Below, piece by piece: positions 25,321 through 33,341 of a stretch of DNA of 64,000 nt. A program made the translations under genes and the position numbers. The DNA is taken from contig NZ_JACYFU010000006.1 in the NCBI RefSeq assembly GCF_014837245.1, positions 62,001-126,000 on the forward strand, given 5' to 3'. Within the stretch, counting starts at the first letter, position 1; the number at the start of each line of letters is the position of its first letter. The notes below the pieces were generated by a model that did no database searches, was not told the origin of the DNA, and saw nothing but the letters and a program-made list of their open reading frames with translations. Source of the stretch: Devosia oryzisoli (GTDB lineage Bacteria > Pseudomonadota > Alphaproteobacteria > Rhizobiales > Devosiaceae).

Positions 25321-25632
25321 ATGTCATCGCGAAGCAATCATGCGCGGCTGGTCGCGCTGGAGAAGGAAATGGAAGAGGCGGCGGCCGCGTTCGATTTCGA
25401 GCGGGCCGCAGCGCTGCGGGACGAGATCGCGCGCTGGAAGGGGGAGACGGGCGACGGCACGGTGATCCTCGACGAGGACGGAAACCCGGTGAAGGTTTCG
25501 GTGGGGCAGGCGCCGCCGGGACAGATCGGGCTCGGCTCAAACGCGCCGGTGCGCCAACCGCCCAAGGGCTGGGTGAAGCCGAAGAAGCCGGATTTTATGA
25601 TCAAGACTGTGAAGCCGCGCGGCGGGCGCTAG
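25321..25632 (+). CDS. UVR-motif (UvrB/UvrC-type) small protein
   Basis: A 103-residue protein. Residues about 10-35 (LVALEKEMEEAAAAFDFE and AALRDEIARWK) match the UVR coiled-coil motif by which UvrB and UvrC bind each other; the rest is Gly/Pro/Lys-rich and basic, ending KTVKPRGGR, which could contact nucleic acid. Such stand-alone UVR proteins are known but poorly characterised. Its position after the exonuclease-ligase pair supports a repair role, though that is inference. The stop codon overlaps the stop of the convergent toxin gene by three bases. Confidence 0.8.
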   Translation: MSSRSNHARLVALEKEMEEAAAAFDFERAAALRDEIARWKGETGDGTVILDEDGNPVKVSVGQAPPGQIGLGSNAPVRQPPKGWVKPKKPDFMIKTVKPRGGR

Positions 25633-25895
25633 CGCGATTTGTAGTTGAAGCGGCACTGCACGACTTCCACCAGATCATCCGACGCCCGATAGACGAGACG
25701 ATGTTCGTCGTCGATCCGGCGAGACCAGAACCCCGAGAGTTCCCCCAAAAGAGGTTCAGGTTTTCCAATGCCCTCATGAGGCGTGCGTAAAATGACCTTG
25801 AGAAGATCGTTGACCTTCTTAAGCTTACGCCGGTCCGTTTCGGCCCAGTAGGTGTAATGCGACCAAGCTCTCTCGGTGAAGAGCAGCTTAGTCAA
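25629..25895 (-). CDS. yoeB: YoeB-family toxin (mRNA interferase), altered active site
   Basis: An 88-residue toxin closely resembling E. coli YoeB over its full length: YWAETDRRKLKKVNDLL, GKPEPLLGELSGFWSRRI, DEHRLVYR. YoeB is a ribosome-dependent endoribonuclease. The catalytic equivalents E47 and R66 and the C-terminal Tyr (Y85) are kept, but the essential His of the CRYHY ending is Asn here (CRFNYKSR, N84), with a three-residue tail. Toxicity may therefore be reduced or lost. It lies downstream of and overlaps its antitoxin by 8 bp, the usual order. The 3' end overlaps the stop of the UVR gene on the other strand. Confidence 0.92.
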   Translation of the reverse strand: MTKLLFTERAWSHYTYWAETDRRKLKKVNDLLKVILRTPHEGIGKPEPLLGELSGFWSRRIDDEHRLVYRASDDLVEVVQCRFNYKSR

Positions 25896-26142
25896 TCATG
25901 TCACGCTGCTGCGCCTTTCCGTCATCCAACTCTGCAATGGAGTCACGAAGTTCCTTTGCGTTCGCGGGATTGCTGAGAAGGTAGAGCGTTTCTTTCCACG
26001 ACTCGAAATCGGCAAGGGACATGACAACCGCTGCCTCGCGTCCGCCTGTCCGTGTGATGATGAGGGGAACGTGATCGTCCACTGCAGCGTCGATGTCGGC
26101 GGCTATATTCTTACGGAAATCGGAAATAGATTTGGCGCGCAT
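25888..26142 (-). CDS. yefM: YefM/Phd-family antitoxin
   Basis: An 84-residue antitoxin and autorepressor. The N-terminal Phd/YefM DNA-binding fold is seen in FRKNIAADIDAAVDDHVPLI followed by ITRTGGREAAVVMSLADFES, and the C-terminal acidic tail (LRDSIAELDDGKA) would wrap YoeB. The start at 26142 has GGAG upstream, 12 bp away. It is the first gene of the toxin-antitoxin operon, and a TGTAC-containing palindrome lies 23 bp before its start codon. Confidence 0.93.
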   Translation of the reverse strand: MRAKSISDFRKNIAADIDAAVDDHVPLIITRTGGREAAVVMSLADFESWKETLYLLSNPANAKELRDSIAELDDGKAQQRDMID

Positions 26143-26164
26143 CTGACCACTCCGGAGCTGAGAA

Positions 26165-26182
26165 TGTACGTTCGCACGTACA
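26165..26182 (-). promoter_or_regulatory. Probable YefM operator
   Basis: TGTACGT-TCGC-ACGTACA is a perfect 7-bp inverted repeat centred 32 bp upstream of the yefM start codon. YefM proteins bind palindromes containing TGTACA cores, and both half-sites carry TGTAC/GTACA, so autoregulation by the YefM-YoeB complex is the natural reading. Confidence 0.75.
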
Positions 26183-26192
26183 AAAACACAAG

Positions 26193-26579
26193 TCAGGCTT
26201 TTGCGAATCGTTCATCCGCAAGTCTCTGGATTTCGCGCAGTTCGCGAATGGTGGTTTCGAGGTCGTTGCGCTGGCGCTCGAGGAGGGCGATGCGCTCCTC
26301 GACCTTTTCGGCTAGGAGGCTTACCTGCTGCGAGCGATCGGCGTCATAGAGGCTGAGATAGTCGGAGATGTCGCGCAGGGAAAAACCGAGCCGCTTGCCG
26401 CGCAGGATGAGGATCAGCCGGGCGCGGTCGCGGCGGCGGAAGATGCGGGTGGCGCCGACGCGTTCGGGAGAGAGCAGACCCTTGGATTCGTAAAAGCGGA
26501 TGGCGCGGGTGGAAATGCCGAACTCGCGCGCGAGATCGGCGATGGCGAAGAGGTCGCGGGTGTCGTCCGGTGACGTCAC
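26193..26579 (-). CDS. MerR family regulator, LiuR-like
   Basis: A 128-residue regulator with an N-terminal MerR winged helix (FAIADLAREFGISTRAIRFYE, split: helix then wing SPERVGATRIFRRRDRARL), followed by RGKRLGFSLRDISDYLSLYD and a long dimerisation coiled coil (about 80-120). There are no Cys residues for metal sensing. It closely resembles LiuR, which represses acyl-CoA and branched-chain amino acid catabolism. Its start overlaps the stop of the acyl-CoA ligase gene by four bases, so both are one operon. Likely sites of action are the palindromes at 28462 and possibly 34898. Confidence 0.88.
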   Translation of the reverse strand: MTSPDDTRDLFAIADLAREFGISTRAIRFYESKGLLSPERVGATRIFRRRDRARLILILRGKRLGFSLRDISDYLSLYDADRSQQVSLLAEKVEERIALLERQRNDLETTIRELREIQRLADERFAKA

Positions 26580-28285
26580 GGGGCCTTCCTCTTGGTCTGC
26601 GCATATTCCTCGCGCAGCTCCTTTTTCGACAACTTGCCGATCAGGGTCCTGGGCAGGGCGTCCTTGAAGATGATCTCCCTGGGCATCTCGATCTTGTTGA
26701 GCTTGTCGGCCAGCCAGAGCTTGAGGCCGTGGGCGTCGATGCTCTGGCCGTCCCTGAGCTTGACGAAGGCAACGGGCGCCTCGCCGCGATAATCGTCGGG
26801 CACGCCGATGACATTGACCTCCTCGACGGCGTCGTGACCCATCAGCGCCTCCTCGATGGTCCGGGGATAGACGTTGAAGCCCGAGCAGATGATGAGGTCC
26901 TTGATGCGGTCAACCAGGAAGACGTAGCCGTCCTCATCGATGTGGCCGACGTCGCCAGTGCGCAGCCAGCCGTCGACAAAGGCGGCCCGGGTGGCTTCCT
27001 CGTCCGCGTAGTAGCCGGCCATGACCTGCGGGCCCTTGACCTGCAATTCGCCATCCTGGCCGGTGCCGACGACTTCCCCGGTATCTACGTCGACGAAGCG
27101 GATATCGGTGCCCGGCAGGGGCATGCCGATGGACATCGGCCTGGACGGCTTGCGCAGGGCGGCGCAGCAGACGACCGGCGAGGCCTCGGTGAGGCCATAG
27201 CCTTCGGCCAGGAGGGCTTTCGATTTCTTGCCGAAGCTGTGGCGGACTTCATCGGCGAGGGCGGCGCCGCCGGAAATGGCCACCTCCAGGCTCGCCAGCT
27301 GCTCCGGTTTGGTCGCCTCGCTGCGGGCGATGGCGGCGAGCAGGGTGGGCACGGCCGGCAGGACGTTGGCGCGGGTGCGGGTGAGAAGATCGAGCAGGGC
27401 CTTGAGCTCGAAGCGGGGCAACATGACCACGGGGGTGCCGTTGCACAGCGGCACGTTCATGCAGACGGTCATGGCGAAGATGTGGAAGAAGGGCAGCACC
27501 GCCACGACCTTGGAGGGCGGGTAGAACAGACCACACCCCCACTTGTCGATCTGGCTCATATTGGCCGCGATGTTGGCGTGGGTGAGCAGGGCGCCCTTGG
27601 GCAGGCCGGTGGTGCCGCCGGTATATTGCTGGACGGCGATGTCGGTGTGCGGGTCGATGCTGACCGCCTCCGGCTGGTGGCCGCGGGTCAGCAGATCATC
27701 GAAATAGGCCACGCGGCTCGCCTGGGCCGATTTGCGCGGGTTCGCCAGATCCTTGCGCTTGGCGATGGAGAAGAGGAGCTTCTTGACCAGCGGCAGGGCG
27801 TTGGGGAAGTGGCAGACGATGAGGTCCTTGACGTGGCCGACCGAAAGCAGCGCCTCGGCCTTCTCGAAGATCTGCTGCAGGTCGAGGGTGACCATGATGT
27901 CGGCGCCGGCACTGCCGGTGATGTGGCTCAACTCGGTGACGGTATAGAGCGGGTTGCAGTTGACCACGGTGCCGCCGGCGCGCAGCACGGCATAATAGGC
28001 GATGGGATAAAAGGGCGTATTGGGCAGCATCAGCGCCACACGCGAGCCCTTGGTGACGCCGAACTCCTTTTGCAGTGCGCCGGCGAAGGCCTCGATGGCG
28101 CGGGCCAGCTGCGCAAAGCTGGTGGTGCCGCCCAGGAAATCGAGAGCCATGCCGGAGGGGTTCTTGCGGCAGGCGGCCAGAACCTGTTCGTGCACCGGTG
28201 TGGTGTCGATAGGGGCGTCCCAGGCAATGCCGTCGGGATAGCTGGCGACCCAGGGGCGCGGCGCGTCCGGTTGTGTCGTCTGCAT
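26576..28285 (-). CDS. fadD: Long-chain fatty-acid-CoA ligase
   Basis: A 569-residue acyl-CoA synthetase that activates fatty acids with ATP and CoA, feeding the beta-oxidation genes on the other strand. The P-loop-like AMP motif is YTGGTTGLPKGA, with A5 GYGLTEASP and the hinge/FACS region GWLRTGDVGHIDEDGY followed by DRIKDLIICSGFNVYP; catalytic Lys is in RTLIGKLSKKEL. ATG 28285 has a perfect GGAGG site. It is the first gene of a two-gene operon with the MerR regulator. Chain-length preference is assigned by similarity to FadD only. Confidence 0.93.
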   Translation of the reverse strand: MQTTQPDAPRPWVASYPDGIAWDAPIDTTPVHEQVLAACRKNPSGMALDFLGGTTSFAQLARAIEAFAGALQKEFGVTKGSRVALMLPNTPFYPIAYYAVLRAGGTVVNCNPLYTVTELSHITGSAGADIMVTLDLQQIFEKAEALLSVGHVKDLIVCHFPNALPLVKKLLFSIAKRKDLANPRKSAQASRVAYFDDLLTRGHQPEAVSIDPHTDIAVQQYTGGTTGLPKGALLTHANIAANMSQIDKWGCGLFYPPSKVVAVLPFFHIFAMTVCMNVPLCNGTPVVMLPRFELKALLDLLTRTRANVLPAVPTLLAAIARSEATKPEQLASLEVAISGGAALADEVRHSFGKKSKALLAEGYGLTEASPVVCCAALRKPSRPMSIGMPLPGTDIRFVDVDTGEVVGTGQDGELQVKGPQVMAGYYADEEATRAAFVDGWLRTGDVGHIDEDGYVFLVDRIKDLIICSGFNVYPRTIEEALMGHDAVEEVNVIGVPDDYRGEAPVAFVKLRDGQSIDAHGLKLWLADKLNKIEMPREIIFKDALPRTLIGKLSKKELREEYAQTKRKAP

Positions 28286-28663
28286 CGAGGTCCTCCACTG
28301 TGCCTCTTGCGGGCGGCGGGCCGGGCCCGCTTCTCTGCTGCCGTTCGGCAGCACCAGGCAAAACTATTCCACGGGTTTCCGCTAGCGTCAATTCGTTGCC
28401 CGGCCGGTTAGTCGGCGAGACGAGGCTGATACTGCTGATTAGCGACGTTTAGGGCGGCATGTTGACGTATACGTAAACTTGGGTAATCTGGGATGTACCA
28501 GGAGCCGGGCATGAGTATGCTCGGTGCGCTGGGGAGCAGCCGACTCGGTGCGGCAGGAAAGCTGACGGTAGGGAACCAAAAGGGCTCCTCGGCCGTCTCG
28601 ACAGCAAGCGTCGCGTTACGGGGCAGGCTGCCCTCGCGAGCGATGCGCGGGGAGGAACGAGCC
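28286..28663. other. Divergent control region of the fatty-acid locus
   Basis: This 378-bp gene-free region separates fadD-merR from fadE. It holds the 16-bp palindrome at 28462-28477 and a degenerate half-like sequence GCGACGTTTAG at 28442. The last 180 bp read open in the fadE frame from ATG 28493, but this part lacks family similarity. I see no other gene here. Confidence 0.5.
28462..28477. promoter_or_regulatory. Probable MerR/LiuR-type operator
   Basis: TTGACGTATACGTAAA is a near-perfect palindrome (TT-ACGTATACGT-AA, one asymmetric pair). It resembles the LiuR-type motif as I recall it (TTGACGT..ACGT.AA), and it sits between two transcription units that encode a LiuR-like regulator and its expected targets. 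Confidence 0.72.
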
Positions 28664-31129
28664 TTGGCTCTGGCACTTTTTCTGATCGGCGTGGTTGTAT
28701 TCGGCTTTCTGGCAATGCGGGAAAGCCCGCTCTGGCAGTGGGGCGCCGCCATGCTGGTGATCGGGCTGTTATCGGGCCTGCACTTTGGCGCAACGGGGGC
28801 GGGCTACGGCCTCGGTTTCGGCAGCTGGCTGGTGCTCATCGTGGGCGCCGTGCTGCTGACACTCTCGGTCAAGCCGATCCGGCTGAAGGTGCTGACGACC
28901 CCGATCTATGGCGCCGTCAAATCCATTCTGCCGCGGGTGAGCCGCACCGAACAGGAAGCGCTTGATGCCGGCACTGTGGGCTGGGATGCGGAGCTCTTTT
29001 CGGGGCGTCCGAACTGGGACAAGCTGACCAAAATCCGGCCGCTGACGCTGACGCCGGACGAGCAGGCGTTTCTCGATGGCCCCACGGAAACCGCCTGCCG
29101 GATGATCGACGACTGGGACATTCGGCACAATCGCGCCGATCTTTCGCCCGAGCTCTGGCAGTTCCTCAAGGAGAACGGGTTCCTGGGCATGCTGATCGCC
29201 AAGGAGCATGGGGGCCTGGGGTTTTCGGCGCAGGCACAGTCGATGATCGTCTCCAAGATCGCGAGCCGCTCGGTGGCGGCAGGCATCACGGTGATGGTGC
29301 CCAATTCGCTGGGGCCGGGGGAGCTGCTCGAGAAATACGGCACGCCCGAACAGAAGAACAAATATCTCCATCGCCTCGCCAACGGGCAGGAGGTGCCCTG
29401 CTTCGCGCTGACGGGCGTCCATTCGGGGTCGGACGCGGGCGGGATGCGCGACATCGGCATCGTCACGCGGCAGATGTGGAATGGCGTCGAAACGCTGGGC
29501 GTGCGCCTCAGCTTTGACAAGCGCTACATTACGCTGGCCCCCATCGCAACGCTGGTGGGCCTCGCCTTCCTTCTCAAGGACCCGGACAATCATCTGGGCC
29601 GCGGGCCCGATATCGGCATTACCCTGGCGCTGATCCCGCACGACCATCCGGGGCTCGACATCGGGCGGCGGCACTATCCGGCGCGGCAGGCCTTCATGAA
29701 CGGGCCGGTGCGCGGCACCGACATGTTCGTGCCCATGGATTATCTGATCGGCGGCACCGATTATGCGGGACAGGGCTGGCGCATGCTGATGGAGTGCCTC
29801 TCGACGGGGCGCGCCATTTCGCTGCCCGCCATCGGCTCGACCTCCATCAAAGCGACGCTGCGCGCCACGTCGGCCTATGCGCGGGTGCGGCGGCAGTTCG
29901 GCATTCCCGTCGGGATCATGGAAGGTGTGGCCGAGCCTTTGGGCGAGATGGTCAAGCGCGCCTATGCCTTCGAGGCGGCGCGGCGATTGACGGCGTCGAT
30001 GGTGGATGAAGGACAGCGGCCGGCGGTGCTGGCGGGATTGCTCAAATACACGACGACCGAAGCCATGCGCGACAGCATGGACGACGCCTTCGACATTCAG
30101 GGCGGCCGCGCCATCCAGGACGGGCCAGGGAACTATCTGTTCGGCGCCTACCAGGCGCTGCCTGTGGCGATTACGGTGGAAGGCGCCAACATCCTGACGC
30201 GGACGCTGATGACCTTTGCGCAGGGCGTGCTGCGGGCGCATCCATATCTGCTCAAGGAAGTGCAGGCGGCGCAGAACAAGGATCGCCGCGCCGGGCTCGA
30301 CGCGTTCGACACGGCCTTTGGCGGGCATACGCGCTTCATGCTGCGCAACATCGTCGCCAGTTTCCTGCATGGGCTGACCAATGGCGCCTTCGCCTCGAGC
30401 CCCAATGATGGGCCGATGGCGATGTGGTATCGGCGGCTGCATCGCTATGCGCAGGATTTTGCGCTGGTGGCGGACTGGATCACGGTGGTGCTGGGCGGTG
30501 CGCTCAAGCGCAAGCAGAAGATTTCGGGCCGCATGGCCGATATCCTGGGCGACCTTTACATCATGTCGGCCACGCTCAAACGGTTCGAGGAGGAAGGGCA
30601 GATTGCCGAGGACCGCGAACTGGTCGAGGCGATCCTGGCCGACCGGGTGGCGTCGATGGAAACCACCTTCGGCGAGGTCTTTGTCAATTTCCCGAACCCG
30701 GTCTTTGCCGGAGCGATGCGGTTCCTGTGCTTCCCACTCGGGCGGCATGCGCGGCCGGCCTCTGACCGGGTCAACTATCGCTTCGTGCGCGCCGTGTTGC
30801 GGCCCGGTGCGTTCCGCGACCGGCTGACCACCGGCGTCTATGTCAGCATGGACCCGGATGACGTCACCGGCGTCCTCGAAGATGCGTTCCTCAAGGTGAC
30901 GGAGGCCGAGGAGATCGAGGCCCGGTTCATCAAGGCCGCGCGCAAGGGCGTGATCGAGCGGCGGCTCGACCGGGACGCCATTGCCGATGCCGTGGCCGCC
31001 GGGGTGCTGAACGAGAACGAGGCGGGCATCATGCGCGCGGCGGACGAGGCGACCAACCGCGCCGTGCATGTGGACGATTTCGGGGTGGATGTGCTTAAGC
31101 CTACATCGCAGCCGATGGCGGCGGAGTAG
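28664..31129 (+). CDS. fadE: Acyl-CoA dehydrogenase FadE, membrane-anchored
   Basis: An FAD-dependent acyl-CoA dehydrogenase performing the first oxidation of beta-oxidation. With TTG 28664 as start (strong GGGGAGGA site seven to ten bases before) it has 821 residues, close to E. coli FadE (814), and begins with two TM helices (about 2-16 and 24-62 region). The dehydrogenase core follows, with FLGMLIAKEHGGLGFSA, CFALTGVHSGSDAGG, FVPMDYLIGG and RRQFGIPVG then the FadE-specific C-terminal domain (DUF1974). An ATG at 28643 and another at 28493 are in frame but have no ribosome site. Followed by a repeat-bearing 146-bp gap and the FadJ-type gene. Confidence 0.93.
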   Translation: MALALFLIGVVVFGFLAMRESPLWQWGAAMLVIGLLSGLHFGATGAGYGLGFGSWLVLIVGAVLLTLSVKPIRLKVLTTPIYGAVKSILPRVSRTEQEALDAGTVGWDAELFSGRPNWDKLTKIRPLTLTPDEQAFLDGPTETACRMIDDWDIRHNRADLSPELWQFLKENGFLGMLIAKEHGGLGFSAQAQSMIVSKIASRSVAAGITVMVPNSLGPGELLEKYGTPEQKNKYLHRLANGQEVPCFALTGVHSGSDAGGMRDIGIVTRQMWNGVETLGVRLSFDKRYITLAPIATLVGLAFLLKDPDNHLGRGPDIGITLALIPHDHPGLDIGRRHYPARQAFMNGPVRGTDMFVPMDYLIGGTDYAGQGWRMLMECLSTGRAISLPAIGSTSIKATLRATSAYARVRRQFGIPVGIMEGVAEPLGEMVKRAYAFEAARRLTASMVDEGQRPAVLAGLLKYTTTEAMRDSMDDAFDIQGGRAIQDGPGNYLFGAYQALPVAITVEGANILTRTLMTFAQGVLRAHPYLLKEVQAAQNKDRRAGLDAFDTAFGGHTRFMLRNIVASFLHGLTNGAFASSPNDGPMAMWYRRLHRYAQDFALVADWITVVLGGALKRKQKISGRMADILGDLYIMSATLKRFEEEGQIAEDRELVEAILADRVASMETTFGEVFVNFPNPVFAGAMRFLCFPLGRHARPASDRVNYRFVRAVLRPGAFRDRLTTGVYVSMDPDDVTGVLEDAFLKVTEAEEIEARFIKAARKGVIERRLDRDAIADAVAAGVLNENEAGIMRAADEATNRAVHVDDFGVDVLKPTSQPMAAE

Positions 31130-31150
31130 GGTGCGCGACGATTTGATACG

Positions 31151-31220
31151 GAGGCACTCCCGCGAAAGCGGGACCTCCGTGGGAAATGCAAACAGGGGTT
31201 CCCGCTTTCGCGGGAATGAC
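31151..31220. repeat. Inverted pair of family B repeats
   Basis: ACTCCCGCGAAAGCGGGAC at 31156 and GGTTCCCGCTTTCGCGGGAA at 31197 face each other, and each forms its own stem (CCCGC/GCGGG). The pair could fold into a larger hairpin between fadE and the FadJ-type gene. Confidence 0.75.
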
Positions 31221-31275
31221 GTGGTGGTGGATGAAGGTCCATCGCAAGGACGAAGATCCGCATCGAGGAGCCAAG

Positions 31276-33237
31276 ATGATCGCCCCACAGGCCACTGACA
31301 CCAAGCACTGGCGCTTTCACACCGATGTCGAAAAGATCGGCTGGCTGACGATCGACACGCCCGGCGCGTCGGTCAATACGCTGAGCCGAGAGGCGATCAT
31401 GGAGCTCGAAACGCTGGTGGCGCGGTTCGAGGATCTGGCCAGTTCCGGCGAACTGATCGGCGTGGTGCTGCTTTCGGGCAAGGACAGCGGCTTCATTGCC
31501 GGTGCCGATATCAGCGAATTCGACGCGATGAGCGACTTTTCGGTGTTGCCGGAGGCGCTGAAACGGACGCATGCGCTGTTTTCGCGGATCGAGGGGCTGC
31601 GCATTCCGGTGGTCGCCGGCGTCCACGGTTTCTGCCTTGGGGGCGGGCTGGAGCTGGCGCTGGCGTGCCACTACCGGATCGCGGTCAATGACGACAAGAC
31701 GCGCATCGGGTTTCCAGAGGTGAACCTGGGCATCTTCCCGGGATTTGGCGGGACGGGGCGCTCGATCCGCCAGGCGGGACCGGTGGACGCCATGCAGATC
31801 ATGCTGACGGGCAAGATGCTGCGCCCGGGCGCGGCGCGTGGCCTCAACCTCGTCGACAAATTGGTGCGGCACCGCGACATGCTGCGCTGGGAAGGCCGCA
31901 AGGCGGTGCTGCAAAAGCGCAAGTCGAGCGAGGCGCCGTTGGCGAAAAAGGCGCTGGCGCTGCCGCTGGTGCGGGAGGCCGTGGCCAACCAGATGCGCAA
32001 GCAAGTGGCCAAGAAGGCGCGGCGCGAGCATTACCCGGCGCCCTACGCGCTGATCGATCTCTTCGAGCAGCACGGCGATGACTGGCGAGCCATGATCCGT
32101 GGCGAGGTGGACGCCTTCGTGCCGCTGATGGGTTCGCCCACGGCCACCAATCTGCGGCGGGTGTTCTTTCTCTCCGAGGGGCTCAAGAAGCAGAAGGTCC
32201 GGGGCGAGCGCTTTGCGCGGGTGCATGTGATCGGGGCCGGGGTGATGGGCGGCGACATCGCTGCCTGGTGCGCCTATCGCGGCATGGCGGTGACGCTGCA
32301 GGACCTCGACATGGACCGCATCAAGCCGGCACTCGACCGGGCCAAGAAGCTGTTCAAGAAGCGCTACAAGAAAAAGCACGAGGTGGACGCGGCCATGCTG
32401 CGGCTGACCGCCGACCCGAAGGGTACGGGCGTGGCGCGGGCCGACGTGATCATCGAGGCGGTGGTGGAAAAGCTCGAGGTCAAGCAATCGATCTTCAAGG
32501 GGGTCGAAGGCAAGATCAAGGACGGCGCCATCCTGGCGACCAACACATCCTCCATCGAACTCGAACGCATCGCGGAGGCGCTCGACAAGCCCGAGCGGCT
32601 GATCGGGCTGCACTTCTTCAATCCGGTGGCGCAGCTGCCGCTGGTGGAGGTGATCCGCTCGCGCTTCAATTCGGACGAGGCGATCGGCAAGGGGGCCAGT
32701 TTCGCGCTGGCCATCGGCAAGTCACCCGTGGTGGTGAAGTCGGCCCCGGGTTTCCTCGTCAATCGCGTGCTGATGCCCTACATGCTCGGTGCCGTCGAGC
32801 GGGTGGAAAAGGGCGAGAGCAAGGAGTTGCTCGACGCCGCCGCGGTGGCGTTCGGCATGCCGATGGGGCCGATCGAACTCATGGATACGGTCGGGCTCGA
32901 TGTCGGCAAATCGGTGGCCAGCGAGCTGGGGCATCCGGTGCCCGAGGGCAGCCGGTTCGCGCAGCTCATTGCCGAGGGCAAGCTGGGGCGCAAGACCGGC
33001 GAAGGCTTTTACCGATGGGAAAAGGGAAAGCCGATCAAGGGCGAGACGCCCAACCATCCGGATCTCGCAGCGCTCGGCAAGGAACTGGTGCGGCCGCTGG
33101 TGGACACGACGGAGGTCGTGGTCGGCGAGGGCGTGGTGGCCAATGCGGACCTGGCCGATATCGGCGTCATCCTAGGCACCGGTTTCGCGCCGTTCCTGGG
33201 CGGGCCGATGAGGGCGCGCGCGGATGGGCGGGCGTGA
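31276..33237 (+). CDS. fadJ: Enoyl-CoA hydratase/3-hydroxyacyl-CoA dehydrogenase (FadJ/FadB type)
   Basis: The 653-residue multifunctional alpha subunit of beta-oxidation. The N-terminal crotonase domain (about 1-190) has oxyanion-hole residues in FIAGADISEF and catalytic Glu in GGGLELALACHYRIA and FPEVNLGIFPGFGGT. The NAD-binding domain begins at about 320 with VIGAGVMGGDIAAW, and the HCDH catalytic His is in LIGLHFFNPV. Shorter than E. coli FadB (729) at both linker and C-terminus. ATG 31276 has GAGGAG; the frame opens upstream inside a repeat. Works with the thiolase encoded 104 bp downstream. Confidence 0.93.
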   Translation: MIAPQATDTKHWRFHTDVEKIGWLTIDTPGASVNTLSREAIMELETLVARFEDLASSGELIGVVLLSGKDSGFIAGADISEFDAMSDFSVLPEALKRTHALFSRIEGLRIPVVAGVHGFCLGGGLELALACHYRIAVNDDKTRIGFPEVNLGIFPGFGGTGRSIRQAGPVDAMQIMLTGKMLRPGAARGLNLVDKLVRHRDMLRWEGRKAVLQKRKSSEAPLAKKALALPLVREAVANQMRKQVAKKARREHYPAPYALIDLFEQHGDDWRAMIRGEVDAFVPLMGSPTATNLRRVFFLSEGLKKQKVRGERFARVHVIGAGVMGGDIAAWCAYRGMAVTLQDLDMDRIKPALDRAKKLFKKRYKKKHEVDAAMLRLTADPKGTGVARADVIIEAVVEKLEVKQSIFKGVEGKIKDGAILATNTSSIELERIAEALDKPERLIGLHFFNPVAQLPLVEVIRSRFNSDEAIGKGASFALAIGKSPVVVKSAPGFLVNRVLMPYMLGAVERVEKGESKELLDAAAVAFGMPMGPIELMDTVGLDVGKSVASELGHPVPEGSRFAQLIAEGKLGRKTGEGFYRWEKGKPIKGETPNHPDLAALGKELVRPLVDTTEVVVGEGVVANADLADIGVILGTGFAPFLGGPMRARADGRA

Positions 33238-33261
33238 CGAGTGTCCTGGTTCGCGACGGTG

Positions 33262-33305
33262 AACCCCTCACCCGGCGCTTCGCGCCTCTCCCCTCAGGGG
33301 CGAGG
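33262..33305. repeat. Intergenic palindrome (family A)
   Basis: CCCCTCACCCGGCGC-TTC-GCGCCTCTCCCC then TCAGGGGCGAGG, between the FadJ-type and thiolase genes. It keeps the inner hairpin seen in other family A copies. Confidence 0.72.
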
Positions 33306-33341
33306 TAAAGATCTTGCCAGCCCCGACTTTGGAGACAAGAA

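Noticed and set aside
12035..33305. CRISPR array
   Set aside because: The repeats are dispersed between genes, palindromic and of variable length, with no regular spacers or cas genes.
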